Assembly: GCA_965662365.1 (NCBI GenBank)
Contig: CBFIHR010000090.1
Span: 1 to 16,029 of the forward strand
DNA length: 16,029 nt
Source of the DNA: CAWVWD01 sp965662365
GTDB taxonomy: Bacteria; Bacteroidota; Bacteroidia; Chitinophagales; Saprospiraceae
Direction of reading: 5' to 3'
Position 1 is the first letter of the stretch. Every line of letters starts with the position of its first letter. The notes under the pieces were generated by a model. The model made no database searches and was not told the origin of the DNA. It saw only the letters and a program-made list of their open reading frames with translations. Shown here piece by piece: positions 1 through 7,136 of the stretch. A program made the position numbers and the translations under genes.

Positions 1-527
1 AAATAATTAGGCGGATACTCTAATTGTGAATGAACACTAATAGTACTTAACATCATAAATACATACATACATGAAACTTCTAAAAGAAGTACGCTGGGAA
101 GTTACTTGAACTTCGGGTTTGTGGTTATTTGATTTCATGGTAAAATTGTTTTGTATTTGAAATCTGATAAAATTGGTAATTTCTATTTTGAGTTGTGTTA
201 ATTAAGTAGTTTAAATATAAAGTAAATGAGCCTCAAAATCAATGGCTGATAAAATTTTAACACAAAAACAGGTAAAAATACGTGTTTTGAGTTTTTTGGG
301 GTTACTACTTTTATTATTTTGTGTATTCTGCTAAAACTCTTAATTGCCATTCAAATTTCTTAAAAAGTAAAATTTTAAAATTTTATTTGGAATATCTAAA
401 TTTAACTACTTTTCATTTGTTATTCATTTTCAAGGAGTTATAAATTAATCAAACCTTCAAATGTTCTTATATTAAATTAAAATCAAAATTTATTTAACTA
501 ATTGTTAGGTTTTGAAAAATTTTTATC
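1..527. other. gene-free AT-rich spacer
   Basis: No reading frame of useful length and no tRNA or rRNA is visible on either strand. The only structure I see is a short ACAT tandem run at 61-72, a small ACTTC/GAAGT hairpin near 77-91, and a weak inverted repeat (AAAACA at 265-270 with TGTTTT at 283-288). The base composition is even more AT-rich than the coding regions. It may be the remains of a decayed gene, or the spacer downstream of a gene lying to the left of the window. Confidence 0.6.
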
Positions 528-535
528 TAAATTTG
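528..535 (+). promoter_or_regulatory. candidate -7 promoter element upstream of a possible small RNA
   Basis: TAAATTTG is an exact match to the Bacteroidota -7 consensus TAnnTTTG. A well-spaced -33 TTTG is missing: TTTG at 511-514 is too close, and only TTG at 502-504 lies at about the right distance. If used, transcription would begin near 540, exactly at the foot of the hairpin 540-566. This is an inference from motif position. Confidence 0.4.
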
Positions 536-539
536 CTAC

Positions 540-670
540 TGTTGAAGAAACAAGATTTCTTCAGCAATAACCAAATAAAACTTTTTAAAGTTGCTTTTAC
601 AAATATTTAGAATTTTAAATCTTCCATGATTAGTGATGTTCCGAAATTTCCTTTCGGAACATTTTTTTTT
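540..670 (+). ncRNA. candidate small non-coding RNA
   Basis: The segment starts just after an exact TAnnTTTG box. It opens with an 11-bp hairpin (540-550 with 556-566, one G-U pair, loop CAAGA) and ends with a strong intrinsic terminator (636-662 plus nine T). No protein gene lies upstream on this strand, so the terminator needs some other transcript to end, and a transcript of about 130 nt would fit. I do not recognise it as 6S RNA, tmRNA, SRP RNA or RNase P RNA. It could instead be a remnant of a longer leader. Confidence is modest because there is no good -33 box and no conservation data. Confidence 0.35.
636..670 (+). terminator. intrinsic terminator, + strand
   Basis: An 11-bp perfect stem (ATGTTCCGAAA at 636-646 pairs with 652-662) encloses a 5-nt loop and runs into nine consecutive T from 662. 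The T-run lies only on the + side, so it acts on + transcripts. It is about 60 bp upstream of the pyrG promoter and insulates pyrG from upstream transcription. Confidence 0.75.
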
Positions 671-727
671 GCCCTTTTTAATCCCTCCTGCTGATTTGAC
701 CGAAAACATAGATTTAAAACCATATCC

Positions 728-760
728 TTTAGGCATAAAAACTTATTTTATATACCTTTG
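728..760 (+). promoter_or_regulatory. pyrG promoter
   Basis: TACCTTTG at 753-760 matches the Bacteroidota -7 box TAnnTTTG exactly. A TTTA at 728-731 sits 21 nt upstream, where the -33 TTTG is expected. Transcription should start near 764-767, leaving a leader of about 75 nt that contains the inverted repeat 778-828. Confidence 0.6.
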
Positions 761-777
761 CATTCCGTAACGTTAGC

Positions 778-828
778 AAACGAATAACAACTAATTAGCT
801 TGTAATTATAATTAGTTGTTATTCGTTT
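778..828 (+). promoter_or_regulatory. 20-bp perfect stem-loop in the pyrG leader
   Basis: Positions 778-797 and 809-828 are exact reverse complements (20 bp), with an 11-nt loop at 798-808. The element lies wholly between the inferred transcription start and the pyrG ATG, ending 14 nt before the start codon. The distal arm ends in GTTT and is followed by TGATTTTAT, a poor but possible U-tract. It could be an attenuator, a block to ribosome access, an mRNA-stability element or a protein operator. CTP synthase genes in Gram-positive bacteria are controlled by leader attenuation, but the same mechanism here is only an inference. Confidence 0.6.
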
Positions 829-842
829 TGATTTTATAAAAA

Positions 843-2447
843 ATGACAAAATACGTATTTGTTACGGGCGGAGTAACTTCTTCTTTAGGAAAGGGAATTA
901 TAGCAGCATCATTAGCCAAACTACTGCAATCACGAGGTTTTCGGGTCACTATCCAAAAATTTGATCCTTACTTAAATGTTGACCCAGGTACATTAAATCC
1001 TTACGAACATGGCGAGTGTTATGTCACCGAAGATGGTGCAGAAACGGATTTGGACTTAGGTCACTACGAGCGATTCTTGAATATTCCTACTTCACAAGCG
1101 AATAACGTCACTACTGGACGAATTTATCAAACCGTTATCGAAAAGGAACGGAAAGGAGCTTTTTTAGGTAAAACGGTACAAGTTGTCCCGCACATTACGG
1201 ACGAAATCAAGCGTCGAGTTAAAATCTTAGGGAATACCAACGAATATGATATTGTGATCACTGAGTTAGGTGGAACGGTTGGCGATATTGAGTCTTTGCC
1301 ATATTTAGAGGCTTTACGCCAGTTGCGTTGGGAATTAGGAACAGATAATTGTGTCTCTATTCACTTGACGTTAATCCCGTATTTGAGTGCTGCCAAAGAA
1401 CTAAAAACGAAACCAACACAACATTCTGTCAAAGAAATGTTGAGTACGGGCATTCAACCCAATATTTTAGTGTGTCGTACCGAACATTCCTTGTCGCCTT
1501 CGATTCGTCGCAAAATCGCTCGTTTTTGTAACGTCGAATTAGGAGCAGTTATCGAAGCGGTTGATGCAGAAACGATTTATGATGTGCCGCTTCTCATGTT
1601 AAAAGAAAAACTGGACACCATCGTTATTTCCAAATTACGGTTATTAGATAAAAACGAACCAAATCTAAGTAACTGGAAAGCCTTTTTGGGCCAACTAAAA
1701 AACCCTTACGAAGAGGTCGAAATTGGTTTGGTCGGTAAGTACAACGAGTTACAAGATGCTTATAAATCTATTCACGAATCCTTCATTCATGCGGGGGCGA
1801 TGAACGAGTGCAAAGTGCGTGTTCGACCGATTCATTCCGAAAGTATTAATGAAAATAATGTTGGTGAAAAATTAGCAGATTTACATGGAATTTTGGTCGC
1901 TCCAGGTTTTGGTGAGCGTGGAATCGAAGGTAAAATCGAAGCGATTAAATATGTTCGTGAAAATAATATTCCGTTCTTCGGAATTTGTTTAGGAATGCAG
2001 TGTGCCGTTGTGGAATTTGGATTAAATGTACTAAATTTGGAAGGTGCGGCTTCTATCGAAATGAAAGCCGATACGCCTCATCCGATTATTAACTTAATGG
2101 AAGAGCAGAAAAAAATCACACAAATGGGCGGAACAATGCGTTTGGGAGCTTATCCATGTGAGATTCGTCGCAATACAAAAGCGGCAAGTGCTTATAAGTC
2201 ACTAAAAATCAGCGAACGACACCGTCATCGTTATGAATTTAACAATGCTTATATCGAACAAATCGAGAAACATGGATTGAAACCAGTCGGTATTAATCCT
2301 GAAACTGGTTTGGTCGAAATTGTAGAATTAAAAAATCATCCATGGTTTATCGGTGTACAGTTTCACCCGGAGCTAAAAAGTACGGTGGAAAATCCACATC
2401 CTTTGTTTGTCGCATTTGTGAAAGCCGCAATGGAAAATAAGAAATAG
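843..2447 (+). CDS. pyrG: CTP synthase (glutamine-hydrolysing)
   Basis: Converts UTP to CTP in the cytoplasm using ATP and ammonia from glutamine, the last step of de novo pyrimidine nucleotide synthesis. The 534 residues match the usual length. The N-terminal amidoligase domain (about 1-270) carries the P-loop SSLGKG (13-18) and the acidic metal-binding stretch ECYVTEDGAETDLDLGHYER. The C-terminal class I glutamine amidotransferase domain (about 290-530) has the nucleophile Cys382 in GICLGMQ and the partner residues His508 and Glu510 in QFHPE. The ATG is preceded by TATAAAAA, as usual in this phylum, with no Shine-Dalgarno sequence. A promoter and a large hairpin lie directly upstream. An aminopeptidase follows 77 bp later on the same strand and may be co-transcribed. 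Confidence 0.98.
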   Translation: MTKYVFVTGGVTSSLGKGIIAASLAKLLQSRGFRVTIQKFDPYLNVDPGTLNPYEHGECYVTEDGAETDLDLGHYERFLNIPTSQANNVTTGRIYQTVIEKERKGAFLGKTVQVVPHITDEIKRRVKILGNTNEYDIVITELGGTVGDIESLPYLEALRQLRWELGTDNCVSIHLTLIPYLSAAKELKTKPTQHSVKEMLSTGIQPNILVCRTEHSLSPSIRRKIARFCNVELGAVIEAVDAETIYDVPLLMLKEKLDTIVISKLRLLDKNEPNLSNWKAFLGQLKNPYEEVEIGLVGKYNELQDAYKSIHESFIHAGAMNECKVRVRPIHSESINENNVGEKLADLHGILVAPGFGERGIEGKIEAIKYVRENNIPFFGICLGMQCAVVEFGLNVLNLEGAASIEMKADTPHPIINLMEEQKKITQMGGTMRLGAYPCEIRRNTKAASAYKSLKISERHRHRYEFNNAYIEQIEKHGLKPVGINPETGLVEIVELKNHPWFIGVQFHPELKSTVENPHPLFVAFVKAAMENKK

Positions 2448-2454
2448 AATTTAT

Positions 2455-2507
2455 GTGAGAAGTGTAAGGTGTGAAGTGTGAGTTACTTCACACCTTGCAC
2501 TTCTCAC
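2455..2507. repeat. 23-bp inverted repeat between pyrG and the aminopeptidase
   Basis: Arms 2455-2477 and 2485-2507 are reverse complements except one position, which would form a G-U pair in + strand RNA. The loop is 7 nt (2478-2484). Both arms consist of GTGAGAAGTG/GTGAAGT-like words, and a further partial copy (CTCACTTC) follows at 2510-2517. No T-run follows, so it is not a classic intrinsic terminator. The word composition resembles dispersed intergenic repeats I associate with Flavobacteria, which is recollection and not shown here. A GTG inside it could extend the next frame, but the hairpin makes that start unlikely. Confidence 0.8.
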
Positions 2508-2524
2508 CTCTCACTTCAAAAAAG

Positions 2525-4294
2525 ATGAATAAAAGATTAGCAGATTTAAGAACGTTGATGCAGACGTATAACTTAGATGCGTACATTATTCCAAATACGG
2601 ATCCGCATCAAAGTGAATACATTGCAGAACACTGGCGGTCGATGACCTGGGTATCGGGTTTCGATGGTTCGGCAGGAACGCTGGCGATAACTAAGGATTT
2701 TGCGGGACTTTGGACAGATAGTCGTTACTTCTTACAGGCAGAACAGCAGCTGGCGGGTTCGGGAGTAGAGTTGGTCAAACTAAAGGTACAAGGCAAACCT
2801 GAATATGTTGATTGGCTGGCTGAAAACTTAACGAAAGGAGCAGAAGTCGGCATTGATGGAAAATTGTTTTCGATTGCTCAAATCGCTCGGATGCGTAAAA
2901 TATTTGATGCAAAAGGTATCAATTTGGTGGCTTGCGACGACTTGATCAAGGTGATTTGGAAGGATAGACCAGCAATCCCCGAAAATCCAATTTTTATACA
3001 CGACATTGCTTATGCTGGTAAAACTCGAATGGAGAAAATCGCTCAAGTCCGAGAGAAAATGGCGGAGAAAAACGTCAATTATCACCTTTTGACGGCTTTA
3101 GATGATATTGCTTGGCTGTTAAATATTCGTGGCAATGATGTGAACTGCAATCCTGTAGCAATTTGCTACTGCTTAATCACACCAACAAATGTTCAACTAT
3201 TTATCAATCCTAAAAAAGTCACTTACGAAGTCGGACAAGCATTAAAAGCTGACGGAATTGAATTATTGGATTATTTAAAAATAGAAGCGGCTTTAAAAAA
3301 TCTTCCGCCTAATGATACATGGATGTTGCTATCGCAGCATCAAGTCAGTCACTGGCTACACAGTGCGATTCCTAATGGGACAAAATTAGGTTTTGGGGAT
3401 TCGATTCCACATTATGCGAAAGCAATCAAAAATGAAGTAGAAATCGGTCATTTCCGTAAGGTCATGGAAAAAGATGGAGTCGCTATGGTTCGATTTTTCA
3501 AATGGTTGGAAGCAAACATCGGGCAAACAAAAATTTCGGAATTATCCGCAGCTGAAAAGTTGGAGAGTTTCCGTGCAGCACAACCGCACTTTGTTGGAAA
3601 TAGCTTTGAAGCAATTTCGGGCTACAAAGGTCACGGAGCGATTATTCACTATCGAGTAACTCCTGAAACAGATTGGGAAATGACCGCAGATGGTGTTTAT
3701 TTGTTAGATTCGGGTGGTCAATATTTGGACGGCACGACGGACATCACCAGAACGGTAACTTTAGGTAATCCAACAGATGAAGAAAAAACGGCTTATACTT
3801 CTGTTTTAAAAGCTCATATTTCGGTTGCAGTTGCTCATTTTCCAGTCGGAAACTCGGGGCGACATTTACACGCTATTTGTAAACAACACCTGTGGAGTCA
3901 AGGCTTAGATTATGGTCACGGTACGGGTCACGGGGTCGGTTTCTTTCTGAATGTGCATGAAGGACCGCAACGCATTAGTGATGGTGCAAACTCAGATGTA
4001 CCGTTTGAAGTTGGTATGGTAACGTCTAATGAACCCGGTAATTACATCGAAGATAAATATGGTATTCGTATCGAAAACTTAATTTTAACCATTCCGAGCG
4101 AATATGAAGGCTTTTTGAAACATGAAACTTTGACACTTTGCCCGATTGATAAAACGTTAATTAATAAAACTTTAATGACCGATTTTGAAATTCAATGGTT
4201 AAATGATTATCATCAAATGGTATTTGATAGATTGTCACCATTATTGGAAAGCGATGAAGTCGAATGGTTGAGAGATAAATGTGCAGCTTTGTGA
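2525..4294 (+). CDS. aminopeptidase P family Xaa-Pro aminopeptidase (M24B)
   Basis: A metallo-aminopeptidase that removes an N-terminal residue preceding proline. From the ATG at 2525 it has 589 residues, the size of the long three-domain aminopeptidase P form: two creatinase-like N-terminal domains, the pita-bread catalytic domain (about 320-540) and a C-terminal extension. All five metal ligands of the M24 fold are in place with family spacing: Asp395 (LLDSGG), Asp406 (DGTTD), His469 (GHGTGHGVG), Glu503 (NEPGNY) and Glu517 (GIRIEN). No signal peptide is visible, so it is probably cytoplasmic. The frame extends upstream to a GTG at 2471, but that codon lies in an inverted repeat and the extra 18 residues look non-native; the ATG after AAAAAAG is preferred. 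The next gene is convergent. Confidence 0.93.
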   Translation: MNKRLADLRTLMQTYNLDAYIIPNTDPHQSEYIAEHWRSMTWVSGFDGSAGTLAITKDFAGLWTDSRYFLQAEQQLAGSGVELVKLKVQGKPEYVDWLAENLTKGAEVGIDGKLFSIAQIARMRKIFDAKGINLVACDDLIKVIWKDRPAIPENPIFIHDIAYAGKTRMEKIAQVREKMAEKNVNYHLLTALDDIAWLLNIRGNDVNCNPVAICYCLITPTNVQLFINPKKVTYEVGQALKADGIELLDYLKIEAALKNLPPNDTWMLLSQHQVSHWLHSAIPNGTKLGFGDSIPHYAKAIKNEVEIGHFRKVMEKDGVAMVRFFKWLEANIGQTKISELSAAEKLESFRAAQPHFVGNSFEAISGYKGHGAIIHYRVTPETDWEMTADGVYLLDSGGQYLDGTTDITRTVTLGNPTDEEKTAYTSVLKAHISVAVAHFPVGNSGRHLHAICKQHLWSQGLDYGHGTGHGVGFFLNVHEGPQRISDGANSDVPFEVGMVTSNEPGNYIEDKYGIRIENLILTIPSEYEGFLKHETLTLCPIDKTLINKTLMTDFEIQWLNDYHQMVFDRLSPLLESDEVEWLRDKCAAL

Positions 4295-4296
4295 TT

Positions 4297-4467
4297 CATC
4301 TCCTCCTAACCTTCTCCTCAAGGAGAAGGAATAAAACTCAACTTTATATAGCTGATGTAATATAAATTTGAATCATCGAAATAATAAATATTTTAAGGAG
4401 TAGCATAAAAGCTTTAAATAGCTGAGTGCTGCTCCTTCTCCTTTTAGGAGAAAGCTGGGATGAGGTA
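4297..4467. repeat. two inverted copies of a dispersed hairpin element
   Basis: The spacer between the convergent aminopeptidase and sigma-factor genes carries two related hairpins in opposite orientation. The left copy has CCTTCTCC (4310-4317), loop TCAA, then GGAGAAGG (4322-4329). The right copy has TTCTCCT (4436-4442), loop TTT, then AGGAGAA (4446-4452). Read on the minus strand, the right copy matches the left (TCATC, then TTCTCCT, then AGGAGAAGGA). The intervening 100 bp is AT-rich and not coding. This could be a small mobile element with inverted ends, or two independent copies of a repeat common between genes. The hairpins may also help end transcription from both sides, although they lack T-runs. 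Confidence 0.55.
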
Positions 4468-4470
4468 GCA

Positions 4471-5118
4471 TCAGTACTCCATCGCTTCCCCCTTCACAAA
4501 CGCCTCAATCTTCTTGGCGGCATGATGGTAAGAGGCTTTTAATCCGCCTTGTGATGTTCCCAAAATTTCAGAAATCGCTTGATAAGATAAATCATCAAAA
4601 TATCGCATGGTGAAAACTAAGCGTTGCTTTTCGGGAAGTTGGTCGATGGCTTTTTGGAGGATGTGTCGGATATCATTGCTTTCTAAATGAACGTCGGCAG
4701 TTAGTCGCTCGGCAAAGTTAAAATCTGGATTATCGAAGGCTTCTGTTGCTTGTCGCTGCTGTTTTTTGACGAAAGTCAAAGATTCATTAGTTGCAATACG
4801 ATACAGCCAGGTGTATAGTTTAGAATTACCTTTGAATTTATCAATATTTCGATAGACTTTGATGAAAACGTTTTGGGTCACATCATTGGCATCATCGTGC
4901 GTTTTGACGATGCGGCGGATGTGCCAGTACAGCCGTTCTTGATATTGCAGTACCAAGATATGAAAGCCTTTTTCTCGTGTGCTTTCGTGTTGTAATAGCG
5001 TGATTAATTCCTGCTCGGAAATGTTGTTTAGCTGCACCTGTTTTGTTTTATGATTGTAGTCTTCCTTCTTTTCGACTACTTCTATTGCGAAAGGTTTAAT
5101 CTTCACATACCTCTTCAC
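4471..5118 (-). CDS. ECF-type RNA polymerase sigma factor
   Basis: A group 4 (ECF) sigma factor that would direct RNA polymerase to a regulon not identifiable from this window. Region 2 spans about residues 50-125, with DANDVTQNVFIKVYRNI (the -10-binding helix) and the aromatic stretch YTWLYRIATNE. Region 4 spans about 150-205, with LPEKQRLVFTMRYFDDLSYQAISEILG and a recognition helix read as SQGGLKASYHHAAKKIE. The 215-residue frame begins at a GTG and has about 35 residues before region 2 that look poorly conserved. A second GTG at 5037, giving a start MQLNNISEQEL, fits the family better; I cannot decide between them. No anti-sigma gene is adjacent: the next gene is convergent and a 358-bp spacer lies upstream. 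Confidence 0.9.
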   Translation of the reverse strand: MKRYVKIKPFAIEVVEKKEDYNHKTKQVQLNNISEQELITLLQHESTREKGFHILVLQYQERLYWHIRRIVKTHDDANDVTQNVFIKVYRNIDKFKGNSKLYTWLYRIATNESLTFVKKQQRQATEAFDNPDFNFAERLTADVHLESNDIRHILQKAIDQLPEKQRLVFTMRYFDDLSYQAISEILGTSQGGLKASYHHAAKKIEAFVKGEAMEY

Positions 5119-5352
5119 CTTAACTTAGGATACATTGCTTTCAATATTTCTTTTAAATAATATTCGATGATAAACTGCCGTCAACCGTTTTCATTTATAA
5201 GGTCGATACCGTATAATATTTCGGTCGAGTATCTAAGCGAACATCTGACCAATAAACGCCTAAACAATGCTATTGGATAAGATTTCGTTTTTGTGTTCAA
5301 CGTACTATTTATCTTGATTATATTTTTTATGAGTTTTCTCAGAACTAAACAA

Positions 5353-5375
5353 CAAAGTCACAAAGCAGCACAAAG
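5353..5375. repeat. short CAAAG repeat
   Basis: CAAAG recurs at 5353-5357, 5361-5365 and 5371-5375 with spacings of 8 and 10 bases. Runs of this ACAAAG kind are, to my recollection, a frequent low-complexity intergenic feature of Flavobacteria. No function is evident. Confidence 0.4.
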
Positions 5376-5418
5376 TTTATAATTCATAAAATCCTGGTTT
5401 AAAGTCCTCCATCTATCA

Positions 5419-5434
5419 TTTGACGAAAGTCAAA
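5419..5434. promoter_or_regulatory. candidate CRP/FNR-family operator
   Basis: TTTGAC-GAAA-GTCAAA is a perfect 6-bp inverted repeat with a 4-base centre, the geometry of FNR-type sites (TTGAT-N4-ATCAA). The identical 16-mer occurs inside the sigma-factor gene (4765-4780), and a 12-base core occurs in reverse upstream of the CBS gene (7137-7148). It lies 301 bp upstream of the sigma start and just past the 3' end of the PhoD gene, so its target is unclear. Confidence 0.4.
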
Positions 5435-5476
5435 AAATACTTTGTACCACCTTATCACTTTGCGGTTTTAGTTATT

Positions 5477-6817
5477 TTATTTCTTCTTTTTCCAAAACTC
5501 TGCAGAATCAATCTTGCGAGTCCAAAGTACTTCGCCTTCTGTATCATGAATATTAATCGTCAAAACTCGTTCTTTGCGTTTTCCAGTGACTTCGACGATA
5601 GCAAAGTTGTGTTCCATTGCCAATGTTCCTTCAACACGATTTTTGTTTGGTTCTTTGTCGGCACGAGTATTTGTGCCAGAAGTTAATGCCGAAACCGTCA
5701 AATCGTACATAACATAACCGCTTTCCGTTTCGACACGACTTAATTCCGTATGATGTCTGTCGCCTGTTAAGAAAATCACGCCTTTGATGTTTTCTTCCTC
5801 CAAACGCTTCATCAAATAAGCACGTTCTTTTTCGTATCGAGCATAATTTTCAGAACCTCCATGCGTATTCAATACTTGCGAACCGATGGCAATCATTTTG
5901 AATGGCGAATACGAATTACTCAAGGCTTCAATTAGCCATTCGATTTGTTGTTCGCCAAGCATCGTTTCATCTTCTACATCTGGCGGACTTCTAAAGTAGC
6001 GATTATCCAAAAGGAAAAACTCTATATCGTGAAATAAAAACTGTGTGGTGATGCCTTTTCCGTCTAAGTCTGGTAAGCCAAAGGTTGGATTTGCCCAAAA
6101 AAGTTCGAAGGCTTCTTGTGTTTTATCTTTATGAATAAAACTTCTGTCCGAGTTGTTTGGCCCAAAATCGTGGTCGTCCCAAGTTGCGTAATGATGCGAA
6201 TTGGCTAAAAGTTCTTGTATTTCTGGTACTTTTCGGACTTCTGTGTAACGGTGAAAAATACCTGTACGAGTGTACCAGTCTGCTTCTCGCAAATAGATAT
6301 TGTCGCCTAACCAAAGCATCATATTTGGTTTTTGGTCAGCGATACTTTGAAAAATTTCGTATTCGCTTCCGTAAGGTTTGCCGGGTCGATCGAAGCGTGT
6401 TTCGTTGATATAGGCACAACTTCCCAGAGCAAACTTAAATGCCGGCGGGTCAGTTCGCCATTGCCAAAGCGGTTGAGCTTGAAATGTTAAATCGTAATCG
6501 AAAGGAATAACCTCATCGTTAATTCGTAATTGATAGAAATAAAATTTATCCGGTAAAACCTCATCGGCTAATAGTTTTGCCGTATAAGCAGACTTTTTAT
6601 TAGTTTGAATTTTTTCTGTTTGGAAGGTATCAGGATTCTCGACATTTTGTTCCCAATAGGCAATTTGTACATTGGCGATGGATTTCGTTTGTACCCAAAG
6701 CTGAACTTCTCTCATTTCAGAATACCCCACCATTGGCCCAGATTCCAGAAGACTTTTTTGACCAAAAGCAAGTGTTGAGAAAAATAGTACTAAATTGAAA
6801 AACAATACTTTTTTCAT
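5477..6817 (-). CDS. secreted PhoD-like metallophosphatase
   Basis: An exported phosphatase or phosphodiesterase of the alkaline phosphatase D family, probably releasing phosphate from organic esters in the periplasm or outside the cell. From the ATG at 6817 it has 446 residues and opens with a clean signal peptide (MKKVLFFNLVLFFSTLAFG, cleavage before Gln20). The frame is open for 22 more residues upstream, but they are AT-coded filler ahead of the signal. Visible metal-site motifs are GSC (Cys134, equivalent to the iron-ligand Cys of Bacillus PhoD if the alignment holds), LGDNIY (Asp172, Asn173), WDDHDFGPN (214-221), LLDNRYFRSP (269-278) and LTGDRHH (350-356). The N-terminal part (about 25-125) fits the beta-sandwich domain of this family. 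A -7 box lies 48 bp upstream. No phosphate transport genes are adjacent. Confidence 0.9.
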   Translation of the reverse strand: MKKVLFFNLVLFFSTLAFGQKSLLESGPMVGYSEMREVQLWVQTKSIANVQIAYWEQNVENPDTFQTEKIQTNKKSAYTAKLLADEVLPDKFYFYQLRINDEVIPFDYDLTFQAQPLWQWRTDPPAFKFALGSCAYINETRFDRPGKPYGSEYEIFQSIADQKPNMMLWLGDNIYLREADWYTRTGIFHRYTEVRKVPEIQELLANSHHYATWDDHDFGPNNSDRSFIHKDKTQEAFELFWANPTFGLPDLDGKGITTQFLFHDIEFFLLDNRYFRSPPDVEDETMLGEQQIEWLIEALSNSYSPFKMIAIGSQVLNTHGGSENYARYEKERAYLMKRLEEENIKGVIFLTGDRHHTELSRVETESGYVMYDLTVSALTSGTNTRADKEPNKNRVEGTLAMEHNFAIVEVTGKRKERVLTINIHDTEGEVLWTRKIDSAEFWKKKK

Positions 6818-6864
6818 TTTTGTAATTATTTTGATGAAAATATTATATATATATTCGTAGATGA

Positions 6865-6872
6865 CAAAAGTA
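6865..6872 (-). promoter_or_regulatory. -7 box for the PhoD-like gene
   Basis: On the minus strand this reads TACTTTTG, an exact TAnnTTTG match, placing transcription start near 6860 and a leader of about 43 nt before the chosen ATG at 6817. A CAAA at 6885-6888 (TTTG on the minus strand) is only 12 nt away, closer than the usual -33 spacing. The position supports the ATG at 6817 over the upstream frame start at 6883, which would lie ahead of the inferred transcript. Confidence 0.45.
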
Positions 6873-7136
6873 TTTAAAACCATTCAAACAAGTGTAGATT
6901 ATTTTAAATTTAATATTATAGCCATAGTTATTTAATACCGTACCTAAAATAATATTTTGAATATCGTATGAAGCAACGACCGTATTTTTTGCTCACACTT
7001 TCTCCTTAAAAACTAATCATAACATCAACGATGTCCCTTTTTTGAAAAAATTACAAACAAAATGAGTTCATCGAAATAATGGGCTTATTTTTTGTCCTTA
7101 CGAAATAAAATAATTGATAAGGGTTAAATAAAAAAG

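Larger units (their letters stand above)
5119..5476. other. spacer upstream of the sigma factor gene
   Basis: No gene is visible in these 358 bp. The spacer holds a run of CAAAG words (5353-5375) and a perfect 6+4+6 palindrome (5419-5434), listed separately. For the minus strand, CAAAGTTTA at 5371-5379 would be a -7-like box with one extra spacer base. It places a start near 5366, about 60 bp from the centre of the palindrome. That would leave a leader of roughly 250 nt for the sigma gene, so the link is weak. Confidence 0.4.

Noticed and set aside
265..288. AAAACA...TGTTTT inverted repeat in the left spacer as an operator
   Set aside because: Only six A/T-rich base pairs with a 12-nt gap; easily a chance match in such AT-rich DNA.
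536..736. Minus-strand frame of 66 codons upstream of pyrG
   Set aside because: It reads through the terminator hairpin 636-670, giving a lysine-rich stretch from the T-run, and has no family resemblance. It is a chance frame in AT-rich spacer.
2471..2524. GTG-initiated 18-residue extension of the aminopeptidase
   Set aside because: The GTG lies inside the 23-bp inverted repeat and the extra residues are translated repeat words. The ATG at 2525 gives the normal family N terminus.
4765..4780. TTTGACGAAAGTCAAA inside the sigma-factor gene as a functional operator
   Set aside because: It encodes LTFVKK in the conserved region 2 helix, so coding constraint may explain it. It is kept only as part of the motif count, not as a separate regulatory site.
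5420..5686. Plus-strand frame of 88 codons overlapping the PhoD-like gene end
   Set aside because: It is antisense to a well-supported gene, has no family motifs and starts within the palindrome 5419-5434.
6818..6883. 22-residue upstream extension of the PhoD-like protein
   Set aside because: It would put AT-coded residues before a textbook signal peptide, and the inferred transcription start (about 6860) lies inside it.
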